In this document: piece after piece, positions 43,381 through 51,036 of the stretch
How positions within the stretch are numbered: the stretch's first letter is position 1
How the letters are laid out: every line of letters begins with the position of its first letter
NCBI RefSeq assembly: GCF_020177375.1
Contig: NZ_JAIWHV010000016.1
Location: forward strand, 1-64,000
From: Saliphagus infecundisoli
Lineage (GTDB): Archaea; Halobacteriota; Halobacteria; Halobacteriales; Natrialbaceae
DNA: 64,000 bases
Direction of reading: 5' to 3'
Translations under genes and position numbers: made by a program
Notes under the pieces: generated by a model
What the model was told of the DNA's origin: nothing
What the model saw: the letters and a program-made list of their open reading frames with translations, nothing else
Database searches by the model: none

Positions 43381-43449
43381 CTGTAATTCTGCAGCTTATT
43401 CAGCAGTTTCTCACCATATCCTGTTTGTAGAGGCCTCTATTGGACTGTT

Positions 43450-43475
43450 ACGTTTGAACAGGGGGTGTGTTTCCC
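43450..43475 (+). repeat. Origin-box-like repeat
   Basis: ACGTTTGAACAGGGGGTGTG followed by TTTCCC; two substitutions in the middle compared with the other copies. Confidence 0.7.
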
Positions 43476-43502
43476 GGATCTCCTCTCCCCTCTTCTACCC
43501 AT

Positions 43503-43533
43503 GAAACGTTTGAATGGGTGGTGTGTGTCTCCC
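43503..43533 (+). repeat. Origin-box-like repeat
   Basis: GAAACGTTTGAATGGGTGGT followed by GTGTGTCTCCC. The best-conserved plus-strand copy; it matches the inverted copy at 43216 almost perfectly. Confidence 0.75.
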
Positions 43534-43624
43534 AGTGGGTCCGCATGAAACGATTGCAGCACTGGTCTCCTGCCTCCAACCACTAAAGGCCTCTATTCGG
43601 GTTCCTCACACCTTCTAACCTAAG

Positions 43625-43650
43625 AAAACGATTGAACAGGTGGTGTGTCT
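43625..43650 (+). repeat. Origin-box-like repeat
   Basis: AAAACGATTGAACAGGTGGT followed by GTGTCT; the copy furthest from the Orc1/Cdc6 gene. Confidence 0.7.
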
Positions 43651-43721
43651 GTGGTCTCTACAAACCCCGCAATTCCTAATCGCTCATTTTGTCGAGGCTC
43701 CCAATTGATTCCGACTGCTCG

Positions 43722-44018
43722 CTAATGATGCGAGCGATTAGCAGTTGCAAGGAGTTCTTCCACAAATCCAGCGAGAATCGTCTCATGATCATCAGTACGC
43801 CCATCCGCGGGGGGTTCCCACAGTTCGACATCGATTGCCTGGGCTGTCGTTGTAGAACCCTCTGTTACGGTGACTATGAAAATCGCTTGCTGATGGATGA
43901 CGACCGTCCGATCCTCGTCGATGTCAAGAAATTCGATACCAGCCGATTCAAGTCCAGTACGAAGGTCGAGTGGTTCCTCAAAAGAACGCTGATATACAAT
44001 TTCGTCGTCGCCTGTCAT
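43722..44018 (-). CDS. Hypothetical acidic protein
   Basis: 98 residues from MTGDDEIVYQ. Three beta-rich segments (RTVVIHQQAIFIVTVTEG) and an acidic end with two His. This resembles the HalX-like or DUF7110-type short proteins of haloarchaea, but I cannot name it. It ends next to the origin region and may be co-regulated with it. Confidence 0.5.
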   Translation of the reverse strand: MTGDDEIVYQRSFEEPLDLRTGLESAGIEFLDIDEDRTVVIHQQAIFIVTVTEGSTTTAQAIDVELWEPPADGRTDDHETILAGFVEELLATANRSHH

Positions 44019-44221
44019 ACTATGTACTTCTTCCTGTGGGCACAAGTATGCCTAGCCACTATTCATAATGCTTTCTTGTCATTCCACCGCTGGGGAGGGC
44101 TCGCGGTCCTAATACAACGCCTGAGGATTGGCCTGCTACCATCACGCGCTATCACATGGATTCATGCCTCCCATAAGCTCCGGGGCACAAGGTTCATGTG
44201 CCTCAATTTCGTAGCAAGAGT

Positions 44222-44557
44222 ATGGCTGGAAAGGAGCGTTCTGACAATGGGGAGTACGTGGAGACGACAACTCCAGAGGACGTCCTCCTCGTAATGCGAG
44301 ATGCTGAGTCTCCGTTCGTCACAGTGGGCGACGTCGCCGAAGCGATCAAGTGCTCCCGCGAGACGGCCCGCCGCAAGCTCACCGAGTTACACGACAGTGG
44401 TGACATCGAACGCCGAGAGATCGGTGCGAGTGCCGTCGTGTGGTGGGTCCCGGACTCGGGGAAAATGGCGAGGATCAGCCGACGCCACGGCGACGATCAC
44501 TACGGAGAGAATCCTGATTGGTCCGACGAGCTTCCGAACCTCGGCGAAAACGCCTGA
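44222..44557 (+). CDS. Winged-helix antitoxin-like protein
   Basis: 111 residues from MAGKERSDNGE. A winged helix (VTVGDVAEAIKCSRETARRK, LTELHDSGDIERREIGASAV) is followed by VWWVP, a typical small regulator. It precedes the MazF/PemK-type toxin by zero bases. Therefore it is the best antitoxin candidate: DNA-binding N-terminal part, toxin-binding C-terminal tail (SDELPNLGENA). Confidence 0.75.
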   Translation: MAGKERSDNGEYVETTTPEDVLLVMRDAESPFVTVGDVAEAIKCSRETARRKLTELHDSGDIERREIGASAVVWWVPDSGKMARISRRHGDDHYGENPDWSDELPNLGENA

Positions 44558-44890
44558 ATGGCGTATGCTCACGGCTCGGTCGTCATCGTCGATGATCCGT
44601 ATAAACGCGGTCGCCGACCGTTTCTCGTCGTCTCAAATGACACCCGCCCCTACTTCGGCGAGGACTATACCCTCGCTGTAATGACGACCACGGAGTTTTC
44701 CGAAGCCGTACAGTTGAACGCTAATGATATTACCGAAGGTCGACTCAATACGTTCCCATCGTTTATCAAGCCCTGGTCGGTCCACGAGTTCGACCACGAC
44801 GAGATTGACCGCCGGGTCGCCCACGTGTCGAACGAAGTTCTCGACGACGTCGCGGACGCCGCATACGGCTTCATTGAGCCGAAAGACTGA
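44558..44890 (+). CDS. PemK/MazF-type endoribonuclease toxin
   Basis: 110 residues. The MazF-like barrel starts with GSVVIVDDPYKRGRRPFLVV (in the family usually G-x-V-x-x-V ... x-K-x-R-P) and continues with TLAVMTTTEFSEAV and FIKPWSVHEFD, the site where the family carries its catalytic acid or Thr/Ser. Cuts RNA at short motifs in known relatives. The ATG follows directly on the TGA of the antitoxin-like gene, so they form one unit, probably keeping the replicon. Confidence 0.8.
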   Translation: MAYAHGSVVIVDDPYKRGRRPFLVVSNDTRPYFGEDYTLAVMTTTEFSEAVQLNANDITEGRLNTFPSFIKPWSVHEFDHDEIDRRVAHVSNEVLDDVADAAYGFIEPKD

Positions 44891-45035
44891 CTGAGATGGT
44901 CAACCACCCCTATTTTGAGCGTCAACGTGAACCGAAAATTCGTTGCATGCGAGTGCGAAGGTCGACGATCTCGGATATAGCACGGCAACTCTAGTAAGGT
45001 ATTCCCCACCTCCCGATGACGGACTCACAGAGGCG

Positions 45036-46469
45036 ATGAAACTCGAGTTCGACGACGGCACACTCCTCCTTCGCGGAGCCCCCGAAACGGTTCCGTATGC
45101 AGAGTGGGATGACCGCGTCGATGAGTATCGTGCTCAAGCATATCGGTATCGAGCGCTACTCGAATGGGCTGGAACGTGGGATGACTCCCACGGACAAGAA
45201 GCCGCTGCTGATGAGCAACGAACGCTTCAGCAGGGGTTCGAGCAATCCATCGAGGACGCTGCCCGTGGCTATCCCGATCTTGACCTCACACCCGCCCTCC
45301 ACATCGAACCGCGTGACTACCAGCAGGCCGCTCTCGATGCGTGGATCGACCACGGACGTCAGGGGAGCGTCGTCCTTCCGACGGGGAGCGGGAAAACCTT
45401 CCTCGGTCTCCAGGCGATCGCTGACGCCGGTGTCAGCGCACTCATTGTGACGCCAACGATCGATCTAATGAACCAGTGGCATGCCACGCTCACGAACGCC
45501 TTCGGCGACCAACTCTTAGAGCCGATCGGCGTTCTCGGTGGCGGTTCTCACGACGTCACTGCGATCACGGTCACCACCTACGACAGCGCCTACCGCTACA
45601 TCAACGAATACGGCGACCAATTCGGCTTACTCGTCGTCGACGAGGAACACCACCTCCCCGCACCGACCTACCAGCAGATCCCCGAAATGACGATCGCGCC
45701 GTATCGCCTCGGACTGACCGCCACCTACGAGCGCCCCGACGGCAAACACGAACTCTTAGAGGATCTCATTGGGCCGATCGTCTACCAGGAGGACGTCGAC
45801 GAACTCGCCGGCGAGTATCTCAGCGAGTATGAGACGATCCACATGTCGGTTGAGTTGACGGCCGACGAACGCGAGCAGTACGACGAAGAGTACCAGCTCT
45901 ATCGCGACTACGTCGACAGCCACGAGTTCGACCTCTGGAAAGAGGAAGGGTACGCTGAGTTCCTCAAGCGGACCTCTTACGATCCACAGGGCCGGCGGGC
46001 ACTCGTCGCGAAGCAACGGGCCGAGCGGCTCGCCCGTACAGCCGAAAAGAAACTCGACACGCTCGATACCCTGATCAAGCGCCATCACGATGACCGCGCG
46101 ATCATCTTCACTGCCAACAACGACTTCGCTTACGACATCTCCCAGGAGTTCATCGTTCCCTGCATCACCCATCAGACGGATACCGAGGAACGCACGGAGA
46201 TTCTCGAGCGATTCCGCACTGGAGAGTACTCGATGCTGGTGACCTCACAAGTTCTCGATGAGGGAATCGACGTCCCCGCTGCGAACGTCGGGATCATCCT
46301 CTCGGGGAGTGCCTCGAAACGCCAATACGCCCAGCGGCTCGGCCGCATTCTCCGACCGACGGACGATCGCCAGCCGGCGCGCCTCTATGAGATCATCGCC
46401 GAGGAGACGATGGAGACGTACGTCTCTCAACGCCGCCGTGAGGGGGTGACGACCAGTGCTGACAGCTGA
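45036..46469 (+). CDS. XPB/Rad25-type DNA helicase
   Basis: 477 residues from MKLEFDDGTLLL. SF2 helicase that opens DNA in repair. Domains: DRD-like N-terminal region, helicase 1 with Walker A PTGSGKT (115-121) and DEEHH (202-206), thumb-like insertion (ELTADEREQYDEEYQLYRDY), and helicase 2 ending QYAQRLGRILRP. The longer frame upstream looks unrelated. It overlaps bax1 by 14 bases, so helicase and nuclease are co-translated; XPB-Bax1 in other archaea act together on DNA bubbles. Confidence 0.92.
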   Translation: MKLEFDDGTLLLRGAPETVPYAEWDDRVDEYRAQAYRYRALLEWAGTWDDSHGQEAAADEQRTLQQGFEQSIEDAARGYPDLDLTPALHIEPRDYQQAALDAWIDHGRQGSVVLPTGSGKTFLGLQAIADAGVSALIVTPTIDLMNQWHATLTNAFGDQLLEPIGVLGGGSHDVTAITVTTYDSAYRYINEYGDQFGLLVVDEEHHLPAPTYQQIPEMTIAPYRLGLTATYERPDGKHELLEDLIGPIVYQEDVDELAGEYLSEYETIHMSVELTADEREQYDEEYQLYRDYVDSHEFDLWKEEGYAEFLKRTSYDPQGRRALVAKQRAERLARTAEKKLDTLDTLIKRHHDDRAIIFTANNDFAYDISQEFIVPCITHQTDTEERTEILERFRTGEYSMLVTSQVLDEGIDVPAANVGIILSGSASKRQYAQRLGRILRPTDDRQPARLYEIIAEETMETYVSQRRREGVTTSADS

Positions 46470-47829
46470 TCTCGCTCGCTCGCGCACGACCGATGAGGAG
46501 GTGACACCACTATTCATCGGCCCCGAGGACGATCGCTACCGGCAGACCGCCGGGGAGCTCATCCAGTTGTTCGAGGCGCATCTCGACGAACCGAAAGGCG
46601 ATCTCGAGGACGCGATCGACGAACTGACCGTCGCGGATACCGATTACAAGATCGTTCAGGGCCTAGCGAAGCTCCTGAAAGACGAGTGTGAGTTTGAGGT
46701 CGTCGCCCCTGCCAATCCGCGAGAGATTCGTCGGCACCTATTCGAGAGAGCCAACGAACAGTATCCGATCGTTCGCCAGCCCACGCTCGGCGAGGACACC
46801 CAAAAGCTGGAAATGTACAGTGGGATCGCCGACGAGTTGGGTATCTCGCTCGAAGAGTGCTATCGGGGAATGTATGCCGATCTCGAGGACAACAAACGAC
46901 TCGTCCGTATCGGGACGCGGACGGCTGAGCAGTACGCGAGCGGTGAGGATACAGAGGCATCGATGTCGACGACTGCGCTGACGGGCAGTAGCGACGAGGA
47001 GTACGAACGGACGGATTTCACGGTTGACTGGTTGCTGACTCGGTATAATCTCGCGCTCGCCCAGGCAGTGCTCTACGATGCGACGGAGATGCGTATTCGC
47101 GTGTGGGACCACTTCGGGACGGTGTTCAGTTACGTGAAGCTGTTCGGACTGATGCACCGGATCTATCCGATCGACGCTGAGGGCGAGCGCGTCGCGAGTA
47201 CCGATCAGGCTGTTGGGTACGAAGCCGTGCTCGATGGCCCAGCATCGTTGTTTTCGCAATCCCAGAAGTACGGGATCCGAATGGCGAACTTCCTCCCGGC
47301 ACTCCCGCTCTGTGATCGGTGGGAAATGACCGCCGAGATCCTCATCGACGAGGCACTCGGCGAGACTCGAGAACTCACGCTGGACGATACTGACGGGCTG
47401 GATTCGCATTACAGCGCGGGAGAGCACTTCGATAGCGACGTCGAACGAACGCTCGCCCAGAAGTGGGAGCGGGCGACGACTGACTGGGAGTTAATGCGCG
47501 AGGATGATGTGTTCGACCTCGGTGCAGAGGTGATGATCCCCGACTTCGCGATCGAGCATCCGGACGGTCGCCGGGTGATTCTCGAGGTCGTCGGCTTCTG
47601 GACCCCAGAGTACCTGGAGTCGAAACTGGAGAAGATTCGGCAAGTGGAGGCTGACAACTTCGTGCTCGCTGTCTCTGAGCAACTGGATTGCGCGAGCGGA
47701 GACTTCGGAAGTGCTGCTGATCGCGTGCTGTGGTTCAAGACTGGTATTCACGTTTATGACGTGGTTGAGCTGGCTGAGACGTATGCACGAGAGTCTGGGC
47801 CATCAGCTCCTACGGAGATGGATATCTAA
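46456..47829 (+). CDS. Bax1 nuclease (DUF790), XPB partner
   Basis: 457 residues, start GTG inside the helicase gene. The N-terminal part is helical (ARSRTTDEEVTPLFIGPEDD); the nuclease core begins near residue 361 with IPDFAIEHPDG and RVILEVVGFWTPEYLESKLE, in which Asp363 and Glu377 match the metal-binding residues of the PD-(D/E)xK fold of Bax1. It cuts the strand opened by XPB. Normal length. Mobile-region setting suggests an accessory copy in addition to a chromosomal pair, but that is inference. Confidence 0.92.
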   Translation: MLTADLARSRTTDEEVTPLFIGPEDDRYRQTAGELIQLFEAHLDEPKGDLEDAIDELTVADTDYKIVQGLAKLLKDECEFEVVAPANPREIRRHLFERANEQYPIVRQPTLGEDTQKLEMYSGIADELGISLEECYRGMYADLEDNKRLVRIGTRTAEQYASGEDTEASMSTTALTGSSDEEYERTDFTVDWLLTRYNLALAQAVLYDATEMRIRVWDHFGTVFSYVKLFGLMHRIYPIDAEGERVASTDQAVGYEAVLDGPASLFSQSQKYGIRMANFLPALPLCDRWEMTAEILIDEALGETRELTLDDTDGLDSHYSAGEHFDSDVERTLAQKWERATTDWELMREDDVFDLGAEVMIPDFAIEHPDGRRVILEVVGFWTPEYLESKLEKIRQVEADNFVLAVSEQLDCASGDFGSAADRVLWFKTGIHVYDVVELAETYARESGPSAPTEMDI

Positions 47830-47884
47830 GGGGACAGCTGTAGTATATGGCCCCTCTCGCCATCGAGAGACATCGTTATCCGGA

Positions 47885-47930
47885 CCTTGTGCAACAAACT
47901 GGCGAACCAATCAAAGAATGTTGCACAAGG
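47885..47930. repeat. Variable-loop hairpin, copy 4
   Basis: Arms CCTTGTGCAAC (47885-47895) and GTTGCACAAGG (47920-47930) with a 24-base loop. It lies 56 bases after the bax1 stop and 88 bases before the next gene. The loop has no similarity to those of the other copies. Confidence 0.8.
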
Positions 47931-48018
47931 CGAAGATAGGCAGTGATTGCTCACTGCAGGTGCGTATCGATCGCTCCTTCTGCCGAACTGTTAACAGCTA
48001 TGCAGTTCAGTTGAGAGT

Positions 48019-48501
48019 ATGGCGCCGGTCAGTACCGGGCAAATTGGACGGTGGGTTGTCGGTGATAAGCGCCCGCGTCGTGCCCTTGTTGGCGCGGTAC
48101 TCGGGTTACTGGGACTTGCATCAGGGGCATTCTTTCTCGGACTGGATGTCGGGCTGTTCGACGTCGGTGGGGGCTGGATTGTGGTTGTACTCGGGATCGC
48201 ATTCCTTGGTGGAATATTCAGGGCAGGCCTTGGGTCAACCGTTGGTTCCCTCTGGCTCATTGCCATTTGGTGGTTTGTCTTTCCGCCGCTTGTCGGCTAT
48301 TTCACAGGTGAATGGACGACGATGGCGTCTCGTTACATGCATCCGAGAGTGCTAGGGTTCGGGTACACCTCCGCACGCACTGAATTGCTTGGCGGACTTG
48401 AATACGGCGTGCGATTTGGGCTGCTCTTTGCCGTCATCTCGGGAACCATCGCCTACATCCTCGGTACCGTCATCAACGGAGTCAAAACACGACTGGTATG
48501 A
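48019..48501 (+). CDS. Hypothetical membrane protein
   Basis: 160 residues with about four membrane helices (ALVGAVLGLLGLASGAFFL; WIVVVLGIAFLGGIFRAGLG; SLWLIAIWWFVFPPLVGYF; FGLLFAVISGTIAYILGTVI). No transport motif. Similar small Gly-rich membrane proteins occur near conserved genes in haloarchaea without known role. Cannot name it further. Confidence 0.7.
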   Translation: MAPVSTGQIGRWVVGDKRPRRALVGAVLGLLGLASGAFFLGLDVGLFDVGGGWIVVVLGIAFLGGIFRAGLGSTVGSLWLIAIWWFVFPPLVGYFTGEWTTMASRYMHPRVLGFGYTSARTELLGGLEYGVRFGLLFAVISGTIAYILGTVINGVKTRLV

Positions 48502-48581
48502 ACTCTGAAGACCTGTATCGAGCACGAGATTCGGTCAGGAACCGGTTGAATTGAAACGCATCAGTTGCTCCTTCGAGGTGC

Positions 48582-48704
48582 GTGCTGACCGCATCCCTAC
48601 AACATATTGAAACGAAGCGAGACGCTGAGCAGCGGCTCGAAGAAAAGCACGAGAGTATGAAAGGCAGTGTAAAGATGCTACAGGCCACACTCGACGACGA
48701 ATGA
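48582..48704 (+). CDS. Short antitoxin-like protein for the Doc toxin
   Basis: 40 residues from GTG 48582: MLTASLQHIETKRDAEQRLE, then EKHESMKGSVKMLQATLDDE. A charged amphipathic helix that ends in the ATGA overlap with the Doc-type gene, the position of the antitoxin. No DNA-binding part is visible; the ORF may be the C-terminal remnant of a longer Phd/AbrB-like antitoxin, since the open frame runs back only to 48555. Confidence 0.5.
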   Translation: MLTASLQHIETKRDAEQRLEEKHESMKGSVKMLQATLDDE

Positions 48705-49108
48705 CAGAGTCCCCGGAATTCCCCGATCCCGAGGACGTCCTCGCTGCGCATGATGAGATCGAAGACGATTACGACCTCACACACACCGGCGCTCGCGTGG
48801 TCGCTCCACGCCTCAAGATTGAGCGGCTTCTCGATGAAATCGACGAGCATGATGGGCTGTATCTTCGCGCGGGTTACCTACTCAAGAAGCTCATTACGTC
48901 CCATTACTTCGAGGACGGCAACAAGCGAACATCGTGGATGGTCGTTCGGGACTACCTTGCAGAGAACGGCAAGGAGCCCGCCGACCTGAGGGAGACTGTT
49001 CGAGTATTGAAACGAATCCGAGCATTCGATCCCGAGGAAATCGCCGAGTGGCTCGAGACGGGGGAGATTGACCGAGATAGGCTATACCCCCGGGGTGGCG
49101 AAGATTGA
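48701..49108 (+). CDS. Doc/Fic-family toxin
   Basis: 135 residues. Motif HYFEDGNKRTSW, with His68, Asp72 and the Gly-Asn-Lys-Arg turn, identifies the Fic/Doc fold; Doc-type proteins phosphorylate elongation factor Tu (or an archaeal homologue) and stop translation, while some Fic proteins attach AMP. The N-terminal part includes the acidic helix DPEDVLAAHDEIEDDYDLTH. Overlaps its short partner by four bases, as in phd-doc pairs. A 32-residue gene follows. Confidence 0.82.
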   Translation: MTESPEFPDPEDVLAAHDEIEDDYDLTHTGARVVAPRLKIERLLDEIDEHDGLYLRAGYLLKKLITSHYFEDGNKRTSWMVVRDYLAENGKEPADLRETVRVLKRIRAFDPEEIAEWLETGEIDRDRLYPRGGED

Positions 49109-49142
49109 ATACGCGTCGAGCACAAACGGAGAGCAAGTAACC

Positions 49143-49241
49143 ATGAGCCAGGACCTCCAAGACGACGATCGCGAGGAGTACCGGAAGCGTATCCGCAAGC
49201 TGATGGAGGAAGACCGGGAGATTCTCGACGCGCTCGACTAA
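49143..49241 (+). CDS. 32-residue acidic protein
   Basis: MSQDLQDDDREEYRKRIRKL followed by MEEDREILDALD: one highly charged helix. It lies 34 bases after doc on the same strand. I remember similar miniproteins encoded alone or near haloarchaeal toxins. It might be the real antidote if the short upstream protein is only a relic; that is a guess. Confidence 0.5.
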   Translation: MSQDLQDDDREEYRKRIRKLMEEDREILDALD

Positions 49242-49384
49242 CGCTCACTGGACCCCGTCACCGTCTGCCATGTGGACTAAGCAGATAATTCCGACAGTGA
49301 CTAGACTGATTCTTGTGCTCAGTATGGATGCGAACGTCTCCACTCCGTCAGCACCCCGACGCTAAAGGTTACGCACTTCGACGG
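49242..49384. other. Intergenic, nothing recognised
   Basis: Spacer between convergent genes without gene or notable repeat. Confidence 0.35.
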
Positions 49385-49573
49385 TTACTCGGCAAGCAGA
49401 TCATACAACATCAACAGTCCAACAGCAAGGGTAACGATACCACTAATGAGAGCGTACATTCCGGTATCGTACACCAGAGTATATGCACTTATGCTGAGGA
49501 CAACCACCGTTCCGATGGCCTGTGCAGTTCGTGTCCCCCAAAAATCAATCACTTGTTGCACGAGTGAAGACAT
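49385..49573 (-). CDS. Small membrane protein
   Basis: 62 residues from MSSLVQQVIDFWG. Two membrane helices (AQAIGTVVVLSISAYTLVY; MYALISGIVTLAVGLLMLY). It ends with a short acidic LLAE. Unrecognised. Separate from neighbours; its promoter would be in the region before the second Orc1/Cdc6 gene. Confidence 0.5.
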   Translation of the reverse strand: MSSLVQQVIDFWGTRTAQAIGTVVVLSISAYTLVYDTGMYALISGIVTLAVGLLMLYDLLAE

Positions 49574-49895
49574 ACACGAGCATTCTTGTCGTTGATCCAT
49601 AATCCTTCTTGTGCTGATCGATACGCGTAGAGCCTGTAGCAAGCACGAGATTCACCTCTAACAGCGATGAAATCAAAATCTCTGTCAACTCTACCTTGAC
49701 GACGACGTCTCTGCGTACGAGAGGGTAACACGAATCGACAACCCACAAACGACGAATCTTCCGTCACCGCCCCCAGAGTGGGATCAATCGCGACTCGGCG
49801 AGTTCTCGTCATATGTTCGAGGTCGCGTGGACTTTCGGAAGTTTCGGAAATCACCCGCCACCGTTTATCACCCCTCCCGCTGAACGGGTCGTGAT
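49574..49895. other. Region before the second Orc1/Cdc6 gene with TTTCGGAA motifs
   Basis: About 320 bases without a gene. Two TTTCGGAA motifs at 49833-49840 and 49842-49849 form a direct repeat 9 bases apart. A TTTATC at 49863-49868 about 30 bases before the GTG start serves as a likely TATA. More copies follow after the gene (50890, 50903, 50973). The layout fits an iteron-type origin for the adjacent initiator. Confidence 0.55.
49833..49849 (+). repeat. TTTCGGAA motif pair upstream of the second orc gene
   Basis: Two copies of TTTCGGAA, 9 bases apart, directly before the probable promoter. They match motifs found after the gene. Confidence 0.6.
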
Positions 49896-50924
49896 GTGAT
49901 CACCGACGCTCGGGTCTTCCAGGACGAATTCGTTCCCGAGACCGTCGTGAACCGGAATGCCGAACTCAACCGCCTCTCGGGGATCATCGAGCCAGTCCTC
50001 CACGATGATTCCTCCGAAACTGCCTGCCTGTTCGGACCGACGGGTGTCGGGAAAACCTGTTGTGCCCAGTACGCCCTTGAGGACCTTCGAGAAACAACGT
50101 TCGATGTCGAAACGGCCTACATCAACTGCTGGCACAACTACAACAGCTATCGCGTGCTCTATCGGCTTCTCGACGAACTCAACCAGACGCTAGACATTCA
50201 CCGCCAGTCCACCCCTCGGGATGAACTCTACGAGCGCCTTCGGAACGCGGATACCCACCCCTATGTCGTGATCCTCGACGAGGTCGATCAACTTGAGGAT
50301 CAGGACGTCCTCTACGACCTGTATGCATTGCCCCATCTTTCGATGATTCTCATCGCGAACGACGAACAGGAGCTCTTCTCGGGTCTCGATGATCGCCTCT
50401 ACAGTCGGCTCCGTGGGAGCGAGTGTGTCGAGTTCGAGCGGTACGGCATGGACGAACTCGTGAGCATCCTCGAACAACGCGTCCAGCGTGGGCTCAACGA
50501 CGAGACACTCGACCGAACCCATCTCGAACAGGTGGCTGACGCGGCCGCCGGCGATGCACGGGTCGCGATTGGCATCCTGCGGACGGCCGTCCGCCAGGCA
50601 TCCCGCGACGGTGCGACCCAACTTTCAAGCGAAGATATTGACGAGGCAATCCCCAAAGCACGGACGGAGCTCCACCGGAAAACGATCGATCAGCTCATCG
50701 AAGATCAGCAACTCCTCTATGAAATCATCGCTGATCACGGTGAGATCACGCCAGGGGCCCTCTATGAGGCCTATGAGGCTCAACGTGAGGCACCGAAGTC
50801 TCGTCGGATGCTTCGCAACTACCTCTCGAAGATGGAACACTACAACATCATCGAGGCTGACGGCCAGAAACGCAGTCGCGTCTATCGGGTTTCGGAAACC
50901 GATTTCGGAAACGCTGGTTCCTAA
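49896..50924 (+). CDS. Orc1/Cdc6 replication initiator (short form)
   Basis: 342 residues from GTG 49896. AAA+ core with Walker A GPTGVGKT (47-54), Walker B VVILDEVDQ (124-132) and sensor 1 at LILIANDEQ. The winged helix at the C-terminus (LYEIIADHGEITPGALYEAY; SRRMLRNYLSKMEHYNIIEA) is complete. It is shorter than the Orc1/Cdc6 at 41884 and only distantly related. It is followed by a RecA-like gene and polymerase gene on the same strand, a combination seen in haloarchaeal plasmids. Confidence 0.93.
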   Translation: MITDARVFQDEFVPETVVNRNAELNRLSGIIEPVLHDDSSETACLFGPTGVGKTCCAQYALEDLRETTFDVETAYINCWHNYNSYRVLYRLLDELNQTLDIHRQSTPRDELYERLRNADTHPYVVILDEVDQLEDQDVLYDLYALPHLSMILIANDEQELFSGLDDRLYSRLRGSECVEFERYGMDELVSILEQRVQRGLNDETLDRTHLEQVADAAAGDARVAIGILRTAVRQASRDGATQLSSEDIDEAIPKARTELHRKTIDQLIEDQQLLYEIIADHGEITPGALYEAYEAQREAPKSRRMLRNYLSKMEHYNIIEADGQKRSRVYRVSETDFGNAGS

Positions 50925-50980
50925 CCCCAGAAACGCCAGACTGAACGGCGATCTGTGAACCTCCAGAGAGCGTTTCGGAA
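50890..50980 (+). repeat. TTTCGGAA motif cluster after the second orc gene
   Basis: TTTCGGAA occurs at 50890-50897 and 50903-50910, inside the last codons of the gene, and at 50973-50980 in the spacer, followed by GCCGGAAACG. Same motif as at 49833. Together they could be iterons of the origin or operators for both transcription units. Confidence 0.6.
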
Positions 50981-51036
50981 CCGCCGGAAACGCCACGCCG
51001 GCGCTTATCGGAACTCCTCGTGATTGCTGGAGTGAG

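Larger units (their letters stand above)
43138..43690. other. Replication origin candidate with origin-box-like repeats
   Basis: Next to the Orc1/Cdc6 start. It has five clear copies of a box close to GAAACGNTTGAANNGGTGGTGTG, at 43216-43248 (minus), 43354-43380, 43450-43475, 43503-43533 and 43625-43650 (plus), and a weak one at 43547-43570. Each is followed by a C-rich run. AT-rich DNA (TAGATTTATAGCAATATAG, 43303-43321) lies between the inverted box and the plus-strand boxes, a plausible unwinding element. This matches the plan of archaeal oriC: boxes facing an AT-rich core beside orc. Confidence 0.85.

Noticed and set aside
44943-45035. Upstream extension of the XPB-like helicase
   Set aside because: The 31 extra residues are not part of known XPB N-termini; the ATG at 45036 gives MKLEFDDGT, as in relatives.
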